DNA of 64,000 bases, taken from assembly GCA_949841355.1 (NCBI GenBank), contig CATKZP010000002.1, forward strand, positions 124,001-188,000, in the 5' to 3' direction. The notes beneath the pieces were generated by a model. It was given only the letters and a program-made list of their open reading frames with translations. It made no database searches and had not been told where the DNA came from. Origin of the DNA: an uncultured Oscillospiraceae bacterium. Its GTDB lineage: Bacteria; Bacillota; Clostridia; Oscillospirales; Oscillospiraceae. Made by a program: the position numbers and the translations under genes. Positions 55,988-63,887 of the stretch are shown here, in pieces (positions within the stretch are counted from its first letter, which is position 1; each line of letters opens with the position of its first letter).

Positions 55988-57087
55988 CACTCAAAGATCT
56001 GGGCCGTCCGGGCCAGCAGGCTGCGGATCTCCAGGTGCTGGGGACAGATTTCCTCGCATTTTCCGCACTTCACGCACTGGGAGGCCCTGCCCCGGCCCTC
56101 CACCGCCGCCTGGTAGGACACCGCCCGGCCCTGGGCCCTGTCGTTGACGCAGGCGAACAGCTCGGGGATGGGAATGGACGCGGGGCAGCCGTCCACGCAG
56201 TAGCGGCAGCCGGTGCAGGGGATGGCCTTCTGGGCGGCCAGCACGTCCCGGGCGCGGAACACCGCCGCCATCTCCTCTTCTCCCAGGGGGCCGGGGATGG
56301 ACATGGCGGACAGATTGTCCTCCATCATGTCCATGCTGCCCATGCCGGACAGGATCATGCACACATTGGGAAAGCTGGCGCAGAAGCGCAGCGCCGCCCC
56401 CGCGGGGCTCAGCCCGCCCAGGGGCTCCAGCTCCGCCCGGGCCGCCGGGGGCAGGTCGGCCAGCTTGCCCCCCTTCACCGGCTCCATGACGATGACGGGC
56501 TTGTTGTGCTTCACGCACACCTCATAGCAGGCCCGGCTCTGCACCCTGGGGTCGTCGAAGTCCAGGTAGTTGAACTGGAGCTGCACCACCTCCAGCTCCG
56601 GGTGGTCGGTGAGGATGCGGTCCAGCACATCCGCCGTGTCGTGGAAGGACATGCCCACGTGGCGGATCTTCCCCTCCGCCTTCAGCTCCTGAACGATCTG
56701 AAAGGCGCGGCAGTCCGTGTACTGCCCGTACCGGGATGCGCTCATGGCGTGAAGCAGGTAAAAATCGAAGTATTCCACCCCGCAGGCGGCCAGCTGGCGC
56801 TCAAAGAGGGGGCGGATATCCGCTTGCGTCTCGAAGTAGTTCCCGCTGAGCTTGTCGGTGAGGATGTAGGACTCCCGGGGGTGGCGGGAGGTGAGGCAGG
56901 CGCGGATGGCGGTCTCGCTCTTCTCGCTGATGTAGCCGTGGGCGGTGTCGAAATAGTTGAAGCCCCCCGCCAGAAAGCGGTCCGTCATGGCGGCGAAGTG
57001 GTCCAGGTCCACCTCCTCGCCCGCCATGGGCAGGCGCATACAGCCAAAGCCAAACCGGCCCTTGACCTCGGGAAACAGGGTATTCAT
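55987..57087 (-). CDS. Aldo/keto reductase with C-terminal 2x[4Fe-4S] domain
   Basis: About 366 residues from MNTLFPEVKGRFGFGCMRLP; AAAGGAG precedes 57087. The N-terminal 280 residues are an aldo/keto reductase barrel: GGFNYFDTAHGYISEKSE holds the active Asp and Tyr, YILTDKLSG the Lys and IRHVGMSFHDTADVLDRIL the later strand. The C-terminal part has two ferredoxin-type clusters (CTGCRYCVDGCPASIPIPE and CVKCGKCEEICPQHLEI). This Fe-S subtype is common in strict anaerobes and may pass electrons between ferredoxin and a carbonyl substrate; the substrate is unknown. Single gene. Confidence 0.9.
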   Translation of the reverse strand: MNTLFPEVKGRFGFGCMRLPMAGEEVDLDHFAAMTDRFLAGGFNYFDTAHGYISEKSETAIRACLTSRHPRESYILTDKLSGNYFETQADIRPLFERQLAACGVEYFDFYLLHAMSASRYGQYTDCRAFQIVQELKAEGKIRHVGMSFHDTADVLDRILTDHPELEVVQLQFNYLDFDDPRVQSRACYEVCVKHNKPVIVMEPVKGGKLADLPPAARAELEPLGGLSPAGAALRFCASFPNVCMILSGMGSMDMMEDNLSAMSIPGPLGEEEMAAVFRARDVLAAQKAIPCTGCRYCVDGCPASIPIPELFACVNDRAQGRAVSYQAAVEGRGRASQCVKCGKCEEICPQHLEIRSLLARTAQIFE

Positions 57088-57231
57088 CCAAAAAACTCCT
57101 TTCGGGGGCCGCGCCCCAGCGTTTCCCACAGTATATCACACACCGCTCCCCGCCCGTCAAGTGCGGGGAGGAAAATGTGAGAAAAATTTTTGTCATCCTT
57201 TCCCCGGTCCCTGCATACACTGGTCTGTATC

Positions 57232-57254
57232 GCGCAGCTTGAGAAGCTGTGCGC
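57232..57254 (+). other. Leader stem-loop ahead of the 36-codon gene
   Basis: GCGCAGCTT and AAGCTGTGCGC can pair (two-base bulge) around a GAG loop, ending 12 bases before the AAAAAGGAG ribosome site. The promoter is not clear. Confidence 0.5.
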
Positions 57255-57272
57255 AGAATAGAAAAAGGAGCG

Positions 57273-57383
57273 ATGAACATGACAGAAAGATATCACCCTG
57301 CCCGGAGCGCCGAGCCCGCCCAGCAGGATGTGGACGACCTGATCTTCCTGGGCCAGACCGGCCCCCAGGTCAGCCAGCGCTGA
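57273..57383 (+). CDS. 36-residue small protein, unknown
   Basis: Too short for the ORF track. The frame reads MNMTERYHPARSAEPAQQDV and ends DDLIFLGQTGPQVSQR. AAAAAGGAG stands four bases before the ATG, a stem-loop leader lies upstream, and a GC-rich terminator with TTTTT begins right after the stop codon, so it looks like a real one-gene unit. The peptide is polar with no membrane helix or signal peptide; only a short hydrophobic patch (DLIFLG) is seen. No modification enzyme is adjacent, though an Fe-S aldo/keto reductase diverges from it. Could be a small regulatory protein or a peptide precursor; function unknown. Confidence 0.6.
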   Translation: MNMTERYHPARSAEPAQQDVDDLIFLGQTGPQVSQR

Positions 57384-57425
57384 GCCGCCTGTCCCCCCGC
57401 CTTCGCGGGGCGCGGGCGGTTTTTC
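57384..57425 (+). terminator. Terminator of the 36-codon gene
   Basis: GCCGCCTGTCCCCCCGCC and CGGGGCGCGGGCGG pair around TTCG and are followed by TTTTTCG. Confidence 0.85.
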
Positions 57426-57435
57426 GCTTTTCCTC

Positions 57436-57464
57436 TTTACATTTGGCCCGGCGTTCTATATAAT
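57436..57464 (+). promoter_or_regulatory. Sigma-A promoter of prfB
   Basis: TTTACA (57436-57441), 17-base spacer, TATAAT (57459-57464), about 45 bases ahead of the ATG. Confidence 0.8.
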
Positions 57465-57508
57465 TGTACGGAAAATAACGGCAAGCGCCGCGGAAGGATG
57501 AAAACGCA

Positions 57509-58630
57509 ATGCTTCAATTTGACGAATACCGGGTGAAGCTCAACAATTTAAAGCCGGAGCTGGACAAGCTGGGCCAGGCGCTGGACCTGGAGGCCGCCGC
57601 GCGGGAGCTGGACGAGCTCCACGCACAGTCCGCCGCCGACGGCTTCTGGGACAATGTGGAGAAGGCCCAGAAGGTCCAAAAGCGCATCAGCAACCTGGAG
57701 GACAAGGTGAGCGCCCAGGCCAAGCGCCAGGGCGCCTGGGACGACCTGATAACCCTGTGCGAGATGGGCAATGAGGAGGAGGACGAGTCCCTCATCCCCG
57801 AGGTGGAGGCGGGCTTTGACGCGCTGGTGAAGGAGATGGAGACCGCCCGGCTGTCCACCCTGTTGTCCGGGGAGTACGACGGCTCCACCGCCATCGTCTC
57901 CCTCCAGGCCGGGGCGGGGGGCACCGAGGCCCAGGACTGGGCCCAGATGCTCTACCGCATGTATACCCGCTGGGCGGAGCGCCACGGCTTCACCTACTCC
58001 GTGCTGGACTATCAGGACGGGGACGAGGCGGGCATCAAGTCCGCCGCCATCCGCATCGAGGGCGACAACGCCTACGGCTACCTGAAGAGCGAGCACGGCG
58101 TCCACCGCCTGGTGCGCATCTCCCCCTTCGACGCCAACGCCCGGCGGCAGACCTCCTTCGCCGCCGTGGAGGTGATGCCCGAGCTGGACGACAGCGTGGA
58201 GGTGGACATCCGGGACGAGGACATCGAGCGTCAGGTCTACCGCTCCTCCGGCGCCGGCGGCCAGCACATCAACAAGACCTCCTCCGCCGTGCGCCTCATC
58301 CACAAGCCCACCGGCATTGTGGTGTCCTGCCAGACCGAGCGCTCCCAGTTCCAGAACGAGGAGACCTGTATGAAGATGCTGCGCTCCAAGCTGATGCAGA
58401 TTAAGGAGCAGGAGCACCTGGACAAGATCTCCGACATCAAGGGCGTGCAGCTCAAAATCGAATGGGGCAGCCAGATCCGCTCCTATGTGTTCATGCCCTA
58501 CCAGCTGGTGAAGGACAACCGCACCGCCTACGAGACCTCCAACGTCAACGGCGTGATGGACGGCGACCTGGACGGCTTTATCAACGCCTACCTCACCGCC
58601 GCCGCCACGGGGAGCTGGGCCGCAAAGTAA
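57509..58630 (+). CDS. prfB: Peptide chain release factor 2
   Basis: A 373-residue class I release factor that ends translation at UGA and UAA. The GGQ loop (SSGAGGQHINKTSSAVRLIH) and the stop-codon reading loop SPF (VRISPFDANARRQTSF) identify RF2, not RF1 (which has PxT). The start region (MLQFDEYRVKLNNLKPELDKLGQALDLEAAARELDEL) runs through in one frame: the in-frame UGA and CTT-slip site used for programmed +1 frameshifting in many prfB genes is absent, so this gene cannot regulate itself that way. Strong promoter upstream, terminator downstream, single gene. The ribosome site is GGAAGG. Confidence 0.95.
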   Translation: MLQFDEYRVKLNNLKPELDKLGQALDLEAAARELDELHAQSAADGFWDNVEKAQKVQKRISNLEDKVSAQAKRQGAWDDLITLCEMGNEEEDESLIPEVEAGFDALVKEMETARLSTLLSGEYDGSTAIVSLQAGAGGTEAQDWAQMLYRMYTRWAERHGFTYSVLDYQDGDEAGIKSAAIRIEGDNAYGYLKSEHGVHRLVRISPFDANARRQTSFAAVEVMPELDDSVEVDIRDEDIERQVYRSSGAGGQHINKTSSAVRLIHKPTGIVVSCQTERSQFQNEETCMKMLRSKLMQIKEQEHLDKISDIKGVQLKIEWGSQIRSYVFMPYQLVKDNRTAYETSNVNGVMDGDLDGFINAYLTAAATGSWAAK

Positions 58631-58631
58631 T

Positions 58632-58668
58632 CAAAACGGCTCTGGTCAGGGGACCGGGGCCGTTTTTG
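58632..58668 (+). terminator. Terminator of prfB
   Basis: AAAACGGCTCTGGTC pairs with GGACCGGGGCCGTTTT (one mismatch) and ends in TTTTT. Confidence 0.85.
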
Positions 58669-58701
58669 CCGCTTTGAAAAAATTGGGAGGATTTTTGGAA
58701 T

Positions 58702-58746
58702 AACTGCGCAGATTTGGTTGAAAATCCGGCGCAGTTTTTGTATAAT
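58702..58746 (+). promoter_or_regulatory. Promoter of the 5'-nucleotidase gene, with a flanking inverted repeat
   Basis: TTGAAA (58718-58723), 17-base spacer, TATAAT (58741-58746). AACTGCGC (58702-58709) and GCGCAGTT (58729-58736) form an inverted repeat around the -35 that could be an operator or a hairpin. Confidence 0.7.
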
Positions 58747-58806
58747 AGACCCACAGCCTTCTTGAGAAGGGGAGGCTGAACGAAACCAGAAGGGAAAGGT
58801 GAGCAA

Positions 58807-60654
58807 ATGAAAGTAAAAAGCAAGCTGCTGGCGCTGCTGCTGGCGTTGGTGATGGCCGTCGGTCTGGCTGTCCCCGCGTTCGCGGCGCCGGCGGGCCCCT
58901 CCTCCGGAGAGGCCGAGGTGGATCTGGAGGGTAAAATCGTCATCCTCCACACCAACGATGTCCACGGCGCCATCGACAGCTATGCCAAGGTGGCCGCCCT
59001 CAAGAGCACCTATGAGGAGGCCGGAGCCGACGTCCTGCTGATGGACGCGGGCGACTTCAGCCAGGGCGAGCTGGAGGTGGGCGCCGACCGCGGCGCCTAC
59101 GCCGTGGAGCTGATGAATCTGGCGGGCTACGACGTGGCCGCCCCCGGCAACCACGAGTTCGACTATGGCTTTGACAACCTGAAGGCCATGGTGGAAAAGG
59201 CGGACTTCCCCGTCCTGGCCGCCAACGTCCAGTACGAGGGCAAGAACGCCTTCGGTGACCGCATCGTGCTGACCGCCGGCGAGAAGAAGATCGGCGTGTT
59301 CGGCCTGGACACCCCGGAGAGCGCCACCAAGACCCATCCCGCCAAGACCGTAGGCGTCACCTTCGCGGAGAAGGAGGCCATGTTCAAGATCGCCCAGGAG
59401 CAGGTGGACGCGCTGAAGGCCGAGGAATGCGACTACATCATCTGCCTGGGCCACCTGGGCATCGACGATGAGTCCGCGGGGAACCGCTCCATCGACCTGC
59501 TGGAGAAGGTCAGCGGCATTGATGTGTTCATCGACGGCCACTCCCACTCCACCCTGGAGGCCGTCAAGGAGGCCACCGGCGGCGCCGGCAAGGTGGGCGA
59601 CACCTACCTGACCTCCACCGGCACCAAGCTGGCCAGCGTGGGCCGGGTTATCCTGGACGGCGAGACCATCGCCATCGACAGCGTTTCCACCGAGGGCATC
59701 GAGGCGCCCGAGGACAGCGCCGTGGCCGCCCGCGCCGCCGAGATGAAGGCCGACATCGCCAAGCGCTATGACAACGGCAAGGTTGGCTCCACCGAAGTAC
59801 TGCTCAACGGCGACCGCGATCCCGGCAACCGCACCGAGGAGACCAATCTGGGCGACCTGATCTGTGACGCGCTGCTGTGGCGCGCCAAGAAGGAGGGCCT
59901 GGATGTGGACGCCGCCTTCACCAACGGCGGCGGCATCCGCGCCCCCATCAAGGCGGGCGACATCACCAAGCGCGACGTGTTCAATGTGCTGCCCTTCTTC
60001 AACACTCTGGCCGTGGCCGAGGTGACCGGCGAGCAGCTGCTGGAGATCCTGGAGGCGTCCACCTACTGTACCCCCACCGCCGTGGGCGGCTTCCCCCAGG
60101 TGTCCGGCATTGAGTACACCATCGACACCACCGTGGAGTTCGACCAGGGCGGTCAGTACCCCGGTTCCACCTACTACGGCCCCGCCTCCATCAAGCGCGT
60201 GACCATCCAGACCGTGGGCGGCGAGGCGTTTGATCCCCAGGCCGTCTACCACATCGCCACCAACGACTTCCTGGCCGCGGGCGGCGACACCTGCTACACC
60301 CTGAAGAGCCTGGACGCCGACAAGAACAAGAGCATCGAGGTGTTCCTGGACGAGGCCCTGATGTCCTACATCGACGAGGAGCTGAAGGGCACCGTCACCG
60401 CCGAGCAGTATGGCCAGCCCCAGGGCCGCATCACCATCAAGAAGGCCGAGGTGCAGCCAGAGCCCAATCCTCAGCCCGATCCTAAGCCCGAGGGCGCCTA
60501 TACCGTGGTGCCGGGCGACAACCTCTCCAAGATCGCCAAGAACCAGTACGGCGACAGCTCCAAGTGGCGCGTGATCTACGAGGCCAACAAGAACATCATC
60601 TCCAATCCCAACCAGATCTGGCCCGGCCAGACCCTGGTTCTCCCCGCCGCCTGA
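58807..60654 (+). CDS. Secreted 5'-nucleotidase/metallophosphoesterase with LysM domain
   Basis: A 615-residue exported enzyme (signal peptide LLALLLALVMAVGLAVPAFA, cleavage near 27). The calcineurin-type metal site is formed by ILHTNDVHG, LLMDAGDFSQG, APGNHEFDYG and IDGHSHSTLE. The C-terminal nucleotidase domain follows (EETNLGDLICDALLW, FTNGGGIRAPIKAGDI, VLPFFNTLAVAEVTGEQLLEIL). A Pro linker (EPNPQPDPKPEG) leads to one LysM module (YTVVPGDNLSKIAKNQYGDSSKWRVIYEANK), which binds peptidoglycan. UshA-type enzymes hydrolyse extracellular nucleotides or UDP-sugars, so this one probably scavenges nucleosides and phosphate at the wall. Single gene. Confidence 0.92.
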   Translation: MKVKSKLLALLLALVMAVGLAVPAFAAPAGPSSGEAEVDLEGKIVILHTNDVHGAIDSYAKVAALKSTYEEAGADVLLMDAGDFSQGELEVGADRGAYAVELMNLAGYDVAAPGNHEFDYGFDNLKAMVEKADFPVLAANVQYEGKNAFGDRIVLTAGEKKIGVFGLDTPESATKTHPAKTVGVTFAEKEAMFKIAQEQVDALKAEECDYIICLGHLGIDDESAGNRSIDLLEKVSGIDVFIDGHSHSTLEAVKEATGGAGKVGDTYLTSTGTKLASVGRVILDGETIAIDSVSTEGIEAPEDSAVAARAAEMKADIAKRYDNGKVGSTEVLLNGDRDPGNRTEETNLGDLICDALLWRAKKEGLDVDAAFTNGGGIRAPIKAGDITKRDVFNVLPFFNTLAVAEVTGEQLLEILEASTYCTPTAVGGFPQVSGIEYTIDTTVEFDQGGQYPGSTYYGPASIKRVTIQTVGGEAFDPQAVYHIATNDFLAAGGDTCYTLKSLDADKNKSIEVFLDEALMSYIDEELKGTVTAEQYGQPQGRITIKKAEVQPEPNPQPDPKPEGAYTVVPGDNLSKIAKNQYGDSSKWRVIYEANKNIISNPNQIWPGQTLVLPAA

Positions 60655-60659
60655 GCGCA

Positions 60660-60696
60660 CACGGGACCCCGGCCAATGGCTGGGGTCCCGCTTTTT
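60660..60696 (+). terminator. Terminator of the 5'-nucleotidase gene
   Basis: CGGGACCCCGGCC and GGCTGGGGTCCCG pair around AAT and are followed by CTTTTT. Confidence 0.88.
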
Positions 60697-60734
60697 CGCC
60701 TCTTCCGTCGAAAAAGAAACTTTTGGAAATTTTC

Positions 60735-60763
60735 TTGACACTCCGGCAAAATAAGAGTATACT
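60735..60763 (+). promoter_or_regulatory. Sigma-A promoter of the RpiR-type regulator
   Basis: TTGACA (60735-60740), 17-base spacer, TATACT (60758-60763), near consensus. Confidence 0.85.
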
Positions 60764-61021
60764 CAAAGTAAAGAAAAGGAAAGTTTTGACTTTTGAATGA
60801 TGGTCCAAGCCATGCAGAGTCCTACTTGCGGCACAGCGCCACACAGGCAGGGACGGCTGCCGGCATGGACTTTTATTTTATTCCGCCGGCAGCGCTCCAG
60901 TCCGCCGCCGTCTCGGAATACGTCCTGTTATTCCCTGCGTCCCGGGAGCTTGTCAGCGGGCCGGCGGGCGCAGGGCCGCGCCCCGCGCGTCCACCGGCGC
61001 GGGCGGAGAGGAGAGAGAGAT
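60764..61021 (+). other. Long structured leader upstream of the RpiR-type regulator
   Basis: About 250 bases between the promoter and the regulator ATG. It contains a strong hairpin GCTGCCGGC / GCCGGCAGC (60858-60897 region) around an AT-rich loop and a second GC-rich stem before the start. The upstream in-frame codons in the ORF track have no ribosome site and look non-coding. I cannot match it to a known riboswitch, 6S or SRP RNA. Confidence 0.5.
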
Positions 61022-61867
61022 ATGAAAAGCGCATTAATCAAGCTGCGGGAGACCCAAAACTCCATGAGCGCCACCGAGCGCGCCGTCTCCAACTACCTGC
61101 TGACCCACCAGGGGGAGGCCATGGGGCTGAGCATCCATCAGCTGGCTGAAAAAACCTTCGCCTCCCCTTCGACCATCATCCGAATGTGCCAGCGCATCGG
61201 CTTCGCCGGATACAAGGAATTCCGCCAGGCCGTAACGTGCGAGGTGGCGGTGCGCCGCTTCAGCCAGAATGAGCAGCGCCCCCGGGAGATCTCCTCCTCC
61301 GACAGCATGGAGGACATCGTGGAAAAGGTCACCCAAAAGAACATTCTCTCCCTGGAGGACAGCAAAAACCTGCTGGACGCCGCCACCCTGGACGCCTGCG
61401 TCGAGCTGCTCAAAACCTCCCGCACGGTGCTGCTGTTCGGGCTGGGCGCGTCGCTGTACGCCGCGCGGGACGCCTATTTGAAGTTCCTGCGGCTGAACAA
61501 GCCCTGCGTCATCAACGACGACTGGCCTTCCCAGCTGCTCCAGGCCAAAAACTCCGGCAGCCAGGATCTGGCCATTGTGGTGTCCTACTCCGGCGAGACG
61601 GCGGAGGTCATTCAGTCCATGCGCATCCTCCGGGAGAACGGCACTCCCATCATCGCCATCACCCGGTGCTCCCCCACGCCGGTCTCGGAGCTGGCCGACT
61701 ACCGGCTCTACACCACCGACGACGAGGCCACCCTCCACGACGGCACCATGTCCTCCCGCATCGCTCAGCTGAACGTCTTTGACATCCTTTACACCGCCTT
61801 CACCACCGCCGAGCTCAGGTACCACATGGAGCAGTTTTCCGTCGCCCGCGAGGCCGGAACCGCCTGA
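61022..61867 (+). CDS. MurR/RpiR-family transcriptional regulator (HTH-SIS)
   Basis: About 281 residues from MKSALIKLRETQNSMSATERAV, with GAGAGGAGAG before the ATG; the 75-codon extension in the ORF track is rejected. The N-terminal HTH_6 domain (AEKTFASPSTIIRMCQRIGFAGYKEFRQAV) binds DNA and the C-terminal SIS domain (TVLLFGLGASLYAARDAYLKFLRLNK, LAIVVSYSGETAEVIQSM, ITRCSPTPVSELADYRLYT) senses a sugar phosphate. Family members control sugar or amino-sugar catabolism, but no such genes lie beside it, so the target is probably elsewhere or itself through the long leader. Confidence 0.92.
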   Translation: MKSALIKLRETQNSMSATERAVSNYLLTHQGEAMGLSIHQLAEKTFASPSTIIRMCQRIGFAGYKEFRQAVTCEVAVRRFSQNEQRPREISSSDSMEDIVEKVTQKNILSLEDSKNLLDAATLDACVELLKTSRTVLLFGLGASLYAARDAYLKFLRLNKPCVINDDWPSQLLQAKNSGSQDLAIVVSYSGETAEVIQSMRILRENGTPIIAITRCSPTPVSELADYRLYTTDDEATLHDGTMSSRIAQLNVFDILYTAFTTAELRYHMEQFSVAREAGTA

Positions 61868-61884
61868 TCCGCCATCCATCCATA

Positions 61885-61927
61885 AAAACAGCTGCCGGAG
61901 CCAAATGGCTCCGGCAGCGTCTTTTTG
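61885..61927. terminator. Bidirectional terminator between the RpiR regulator and pilT
   Basis: Perfect 12-base stem GCTGCCGGAGCC / GGCTCCGGCAGC with an AAAT loop, AAAAA before and TTTTT after. Confidence 0.93.
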
Positions 61928-61937
61928 ATATACCGTC

Positions 61938-62996
61938 TTATCCCAGCCGGCGGCGCAGCAGTTCCGGGTTGTCCGCGTGGGCCAGGGCTGTCTCCCGGCT
62001 GATCTTGCCCGCCTGGCACAGCGCCAGAATGGACTGGTCCATGGAGATCATGCCCTCCGCGCCGCCCGCGGCGATGGCGTTGTCGATCTGGTGGCTCTTG
62101 CCGTCCCGGATCAGGCCCTTGATGCCGCTGGTGGCGTGCATGACCTCGAAAGCGGGCACCAGCCCGCCGTTCTCCCCCACAATCAGCTGCTGGGACACCA
62201 CGGTGCGCAGCACCATGCTCAGCTGAATGCGCACCTGGGCCTGCTGCTCGCTGGGGAAGGAGTCGATGATGCGGTCGATGGCGTTCACCGCCCCCTTGGT
62301 GTGCAGGGTGGCGATGAGCAGATGGCCGGTCTCCGCCGCGGTCATGGCGGTGAGGATGGTCTCATGGTCCCGCATCTCGCCCAGCAGAATCACGTCAGGC
62401 GCCTGGCGCAGGCAGGCCCGCAGCCCGGAGATGTAGTCCTCCGTGTCAATGGAGATCTCCCGCTGGCTGATGACGCTGCGCTGGTTGCGGTGCAGGTACT
62501 CGATGGGGTTCTCCATGGTGATGATGTGGCACTCCCGGGTGCGGTTGATGCGGTCGATGATGCAGGCCTGAGTGGTGGACTTGCCGCTGCCCGCCTTGCC
62601 GGTGACCAAAATCATGCCGGAGCGTTCCTCCGCCAGGTCGATCACCCGGGTCGGGATGTCCACCGACCGCCAGTCGGGGATGCCGAAGGCCACCACCCGG
62701 ATCACCGCCGCCATGGAGCCGCGCTGGCGGTATGCGTTCACGCGAAACCGGGCCAGCCCCGCCACAGAGAAGGAAAAGTCGTCGTCCCCCCGCGCCCGGA
62801 AGCCGTCAATGGGGCGGTTGGCCTGGGCGTAGATGGCGGCAATCAGCCGCTCGCTCTCCTCGGGGGTGACCCGGTCGGCGCCGATGGGCTGCATCCGCAC
62901 GCCCAGCTTCTCACACACGGGGCTGCCCGCGATGATGAACATGTCCGACCCCTCGTCCTTCACCACCCGGGTCAGATATTCCAGCAATTCCGCCAT
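61938..62996 (-). CDS. pilT: Type IV pilus retraction ATPase PilT
   Basis: About 352 residues from MAELLEYLTRVVKDEGSDMF, with AAGGAGG 12 bases ahead. It is a secretion hexamer ATPase: Walker A VTGKAGSGKSTTQA, the Asp box ENPIEYLHRNQRSVISQREI, Walker B-like PDVILLGEMRDHETIL and the His box GHLLIATLHTKGAVNAIDRIID. The N-terminal part begins SDMFIIAGSPVCEKLG, like the SDLHL start of PilT. It depolymerises type IV pili for twitching, DNA uptake or adhesion. It ends a minus-strand run of pilin-like genes that starts beyond the window. Confidence 0.93.
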   Translation of the reverse strand: MAELLEYLTRVVKDEGSDMFIIAGSPVCEKLGVRMQPIGADRVTPEESERLIAAIYAQANRPIDGFRARGDDDFSFSVAGLARFRVNAYRQRGSMAAVIRVVAFGIPDWRSVDIPTRVIDLAEERSGMILVTGKAGSGKSTTQACIIDRINRTRECHIITMENPIEYLHRNQRSVISQREISIDTEDYISGLRACLRQAPDVILLGEMRDHETILTAMTAAETGHLLIATLHTKGAVNAIDRIIDSFPSEQQAQVRIQLSMVLRTVVSQQLIVGENGGLVPAFEVMHATSGIKGLIRDGKSHQIDNAIAAGGAEGMISMDQSILALCQAGKISRETALAHADNPELLRRRLG

Positions 62997-63013
62997 AATA
63001 TGGTCCGTCCTCC

Positions 63014-63451
63014 TTAAAACAGCGTGCTGTCTCCGTCCCAGACGTCCAGCTCGTCGTCCGCCTCCCACTGTCCCACGGGAACCGCCTTCCAGCACACGAT
63101 TTCATAGTTTTCCAGGTCCAGCGCGTCGGGGAAGCGCACCTCCACCCGCAGCTCCTGCTGGTCCGAGATGGGGCAGCTGTAGCTGGCGCTGAGCTCGCCA
63201 AGGCCGTCCCACTCCACGCCCTCCGGCTCCTCTCCCGCCCGCAGGCGGGCCAGAATCTCCTGGGCCTTCACGTCGGCGGCGTAATAGTCGGCCACCGCCC
63301 GGGCGGAGGTCTCGCTGAGCCGCCCGTTGGCCCGCACGGTGGACAGGCTGAGCAGCGCGAACACCGTCAGGCACAGCACCGCGAACACCACCAGCAGGGA
63401 CGCGCCCCCCACCGGCGGCGGCGACAGCTCGGTCTGCTTCCGCTCATCCAT
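63014..63451 (-). CDS. Pseudopilin-like membrane protein
   Basis: About 145 residues from MDERKQTELSPPPVGGASLL; the longer frame in the ORF track is a shadow of the upstream gene. A short cytoplasmic start leads to one membrane helix (GGASLLVVFAVLCLTVFALLSLSTVRANG) and an outer domain (ALDLENYEIVCWKAVPVGQWEADDELDVWDGD). It has no classical prepilin G-F-T-L-I-E site, but its helix near the N-terminus, small size and overlap of eight bases with another pilin-like gene put it among minor pilus subunits or assembly proteins. The gap to pilT is 17 bases. Confidence 0.65.
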   Translation of the reverse strand: MDERKQTELSPPPVGGASLLVVFAVLCLTVFALLSLSTVRANGRLSETSARAVADYYAADVKAQEILARLRAGEEPEGVEWDGLGELSASYSCPISDQQELRVEVRFPDALDLENYEIVCWKAVPVGQWEADDELDVWDGDSTLF

Positions 63452-63887
63452 GGAAAAACACCTCCTGCTGCCAGGCCACTTCGATCTCGAACAGCGCCTC
63501 TCCCTCCGCCTCGGACACGCAGACGGACGCCTTGCCCATACCGGCCACACCGATGTCAACAGATTCGGCCCGCAGGCAGTAGGCATATTCCCGAGTATCG
63601 GAAAGGCTCCAGTCCTCGTTGTAATGGGCAGAAAAGGCGGGCTCCTCCTGGGCATACGCCCCGAACGGGATGCCCAGCTGCTGCGCCGCCGCTTCAAAAT
63701 CGCCGCCACTGTGCCGGATGGCCTCCGCCGCGTTCTGGCACAGCACCACCGCCGCGTCCCGGGCCTCGTTCCGGGCGGAGGCCGCGTCGGAGCGCACAAA
63801 GGCCTGGACGCACAGCGCCGCCGCCAGGGCGAACACCACCAGCATCACCATCTGCTCCATGAGCAGCAATGGGGCCTTGCTTTTCAT
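63444..63887 (-). CDS. Minor pilin-like membrane protein
   Basis: A 147-residue protein with one membrane helix close to the N-terminus (LLMEQMVMLVVFALAAALCVQAFV), followed by a helical stretch (SARNEARDAAVVLCQNAAEAIRHSGGDF) and an outer domain (YAYCLRAESVDIGVAGMGKASVCVSEAEG). The LLLMEQMVMLVVF start resembles a prepilin helix with its Glu but without a clear cleavage Gly. It overlaps the upstream partial gene by four bases (ATGA) and the next gene by eight, so it is an inner part of a tightly coupled pilus operon. Confidence 0.65.
   Translation of the reverse strand: MKSKAPLLLMEQMVMLVVFALAAALCVQAFVRSDAASARNEARDAAVVLCQNAAEAIRHSGGDFEAAAQQLGIPFGAYAQEEPAFSAHYNEDWSLSDTREYAYCLRAESVDIGVAGMGKASVCVSEAEGEALFEIEVAWQQEVFFHG

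Noticed and set aside
58588-60741. 717-codon minus-strand frame over the 5'-nucleotidase gene
   Set aside because: Shadow of a well-supported gene with signal peptide, metallophosphoesterase and LysM motifs.
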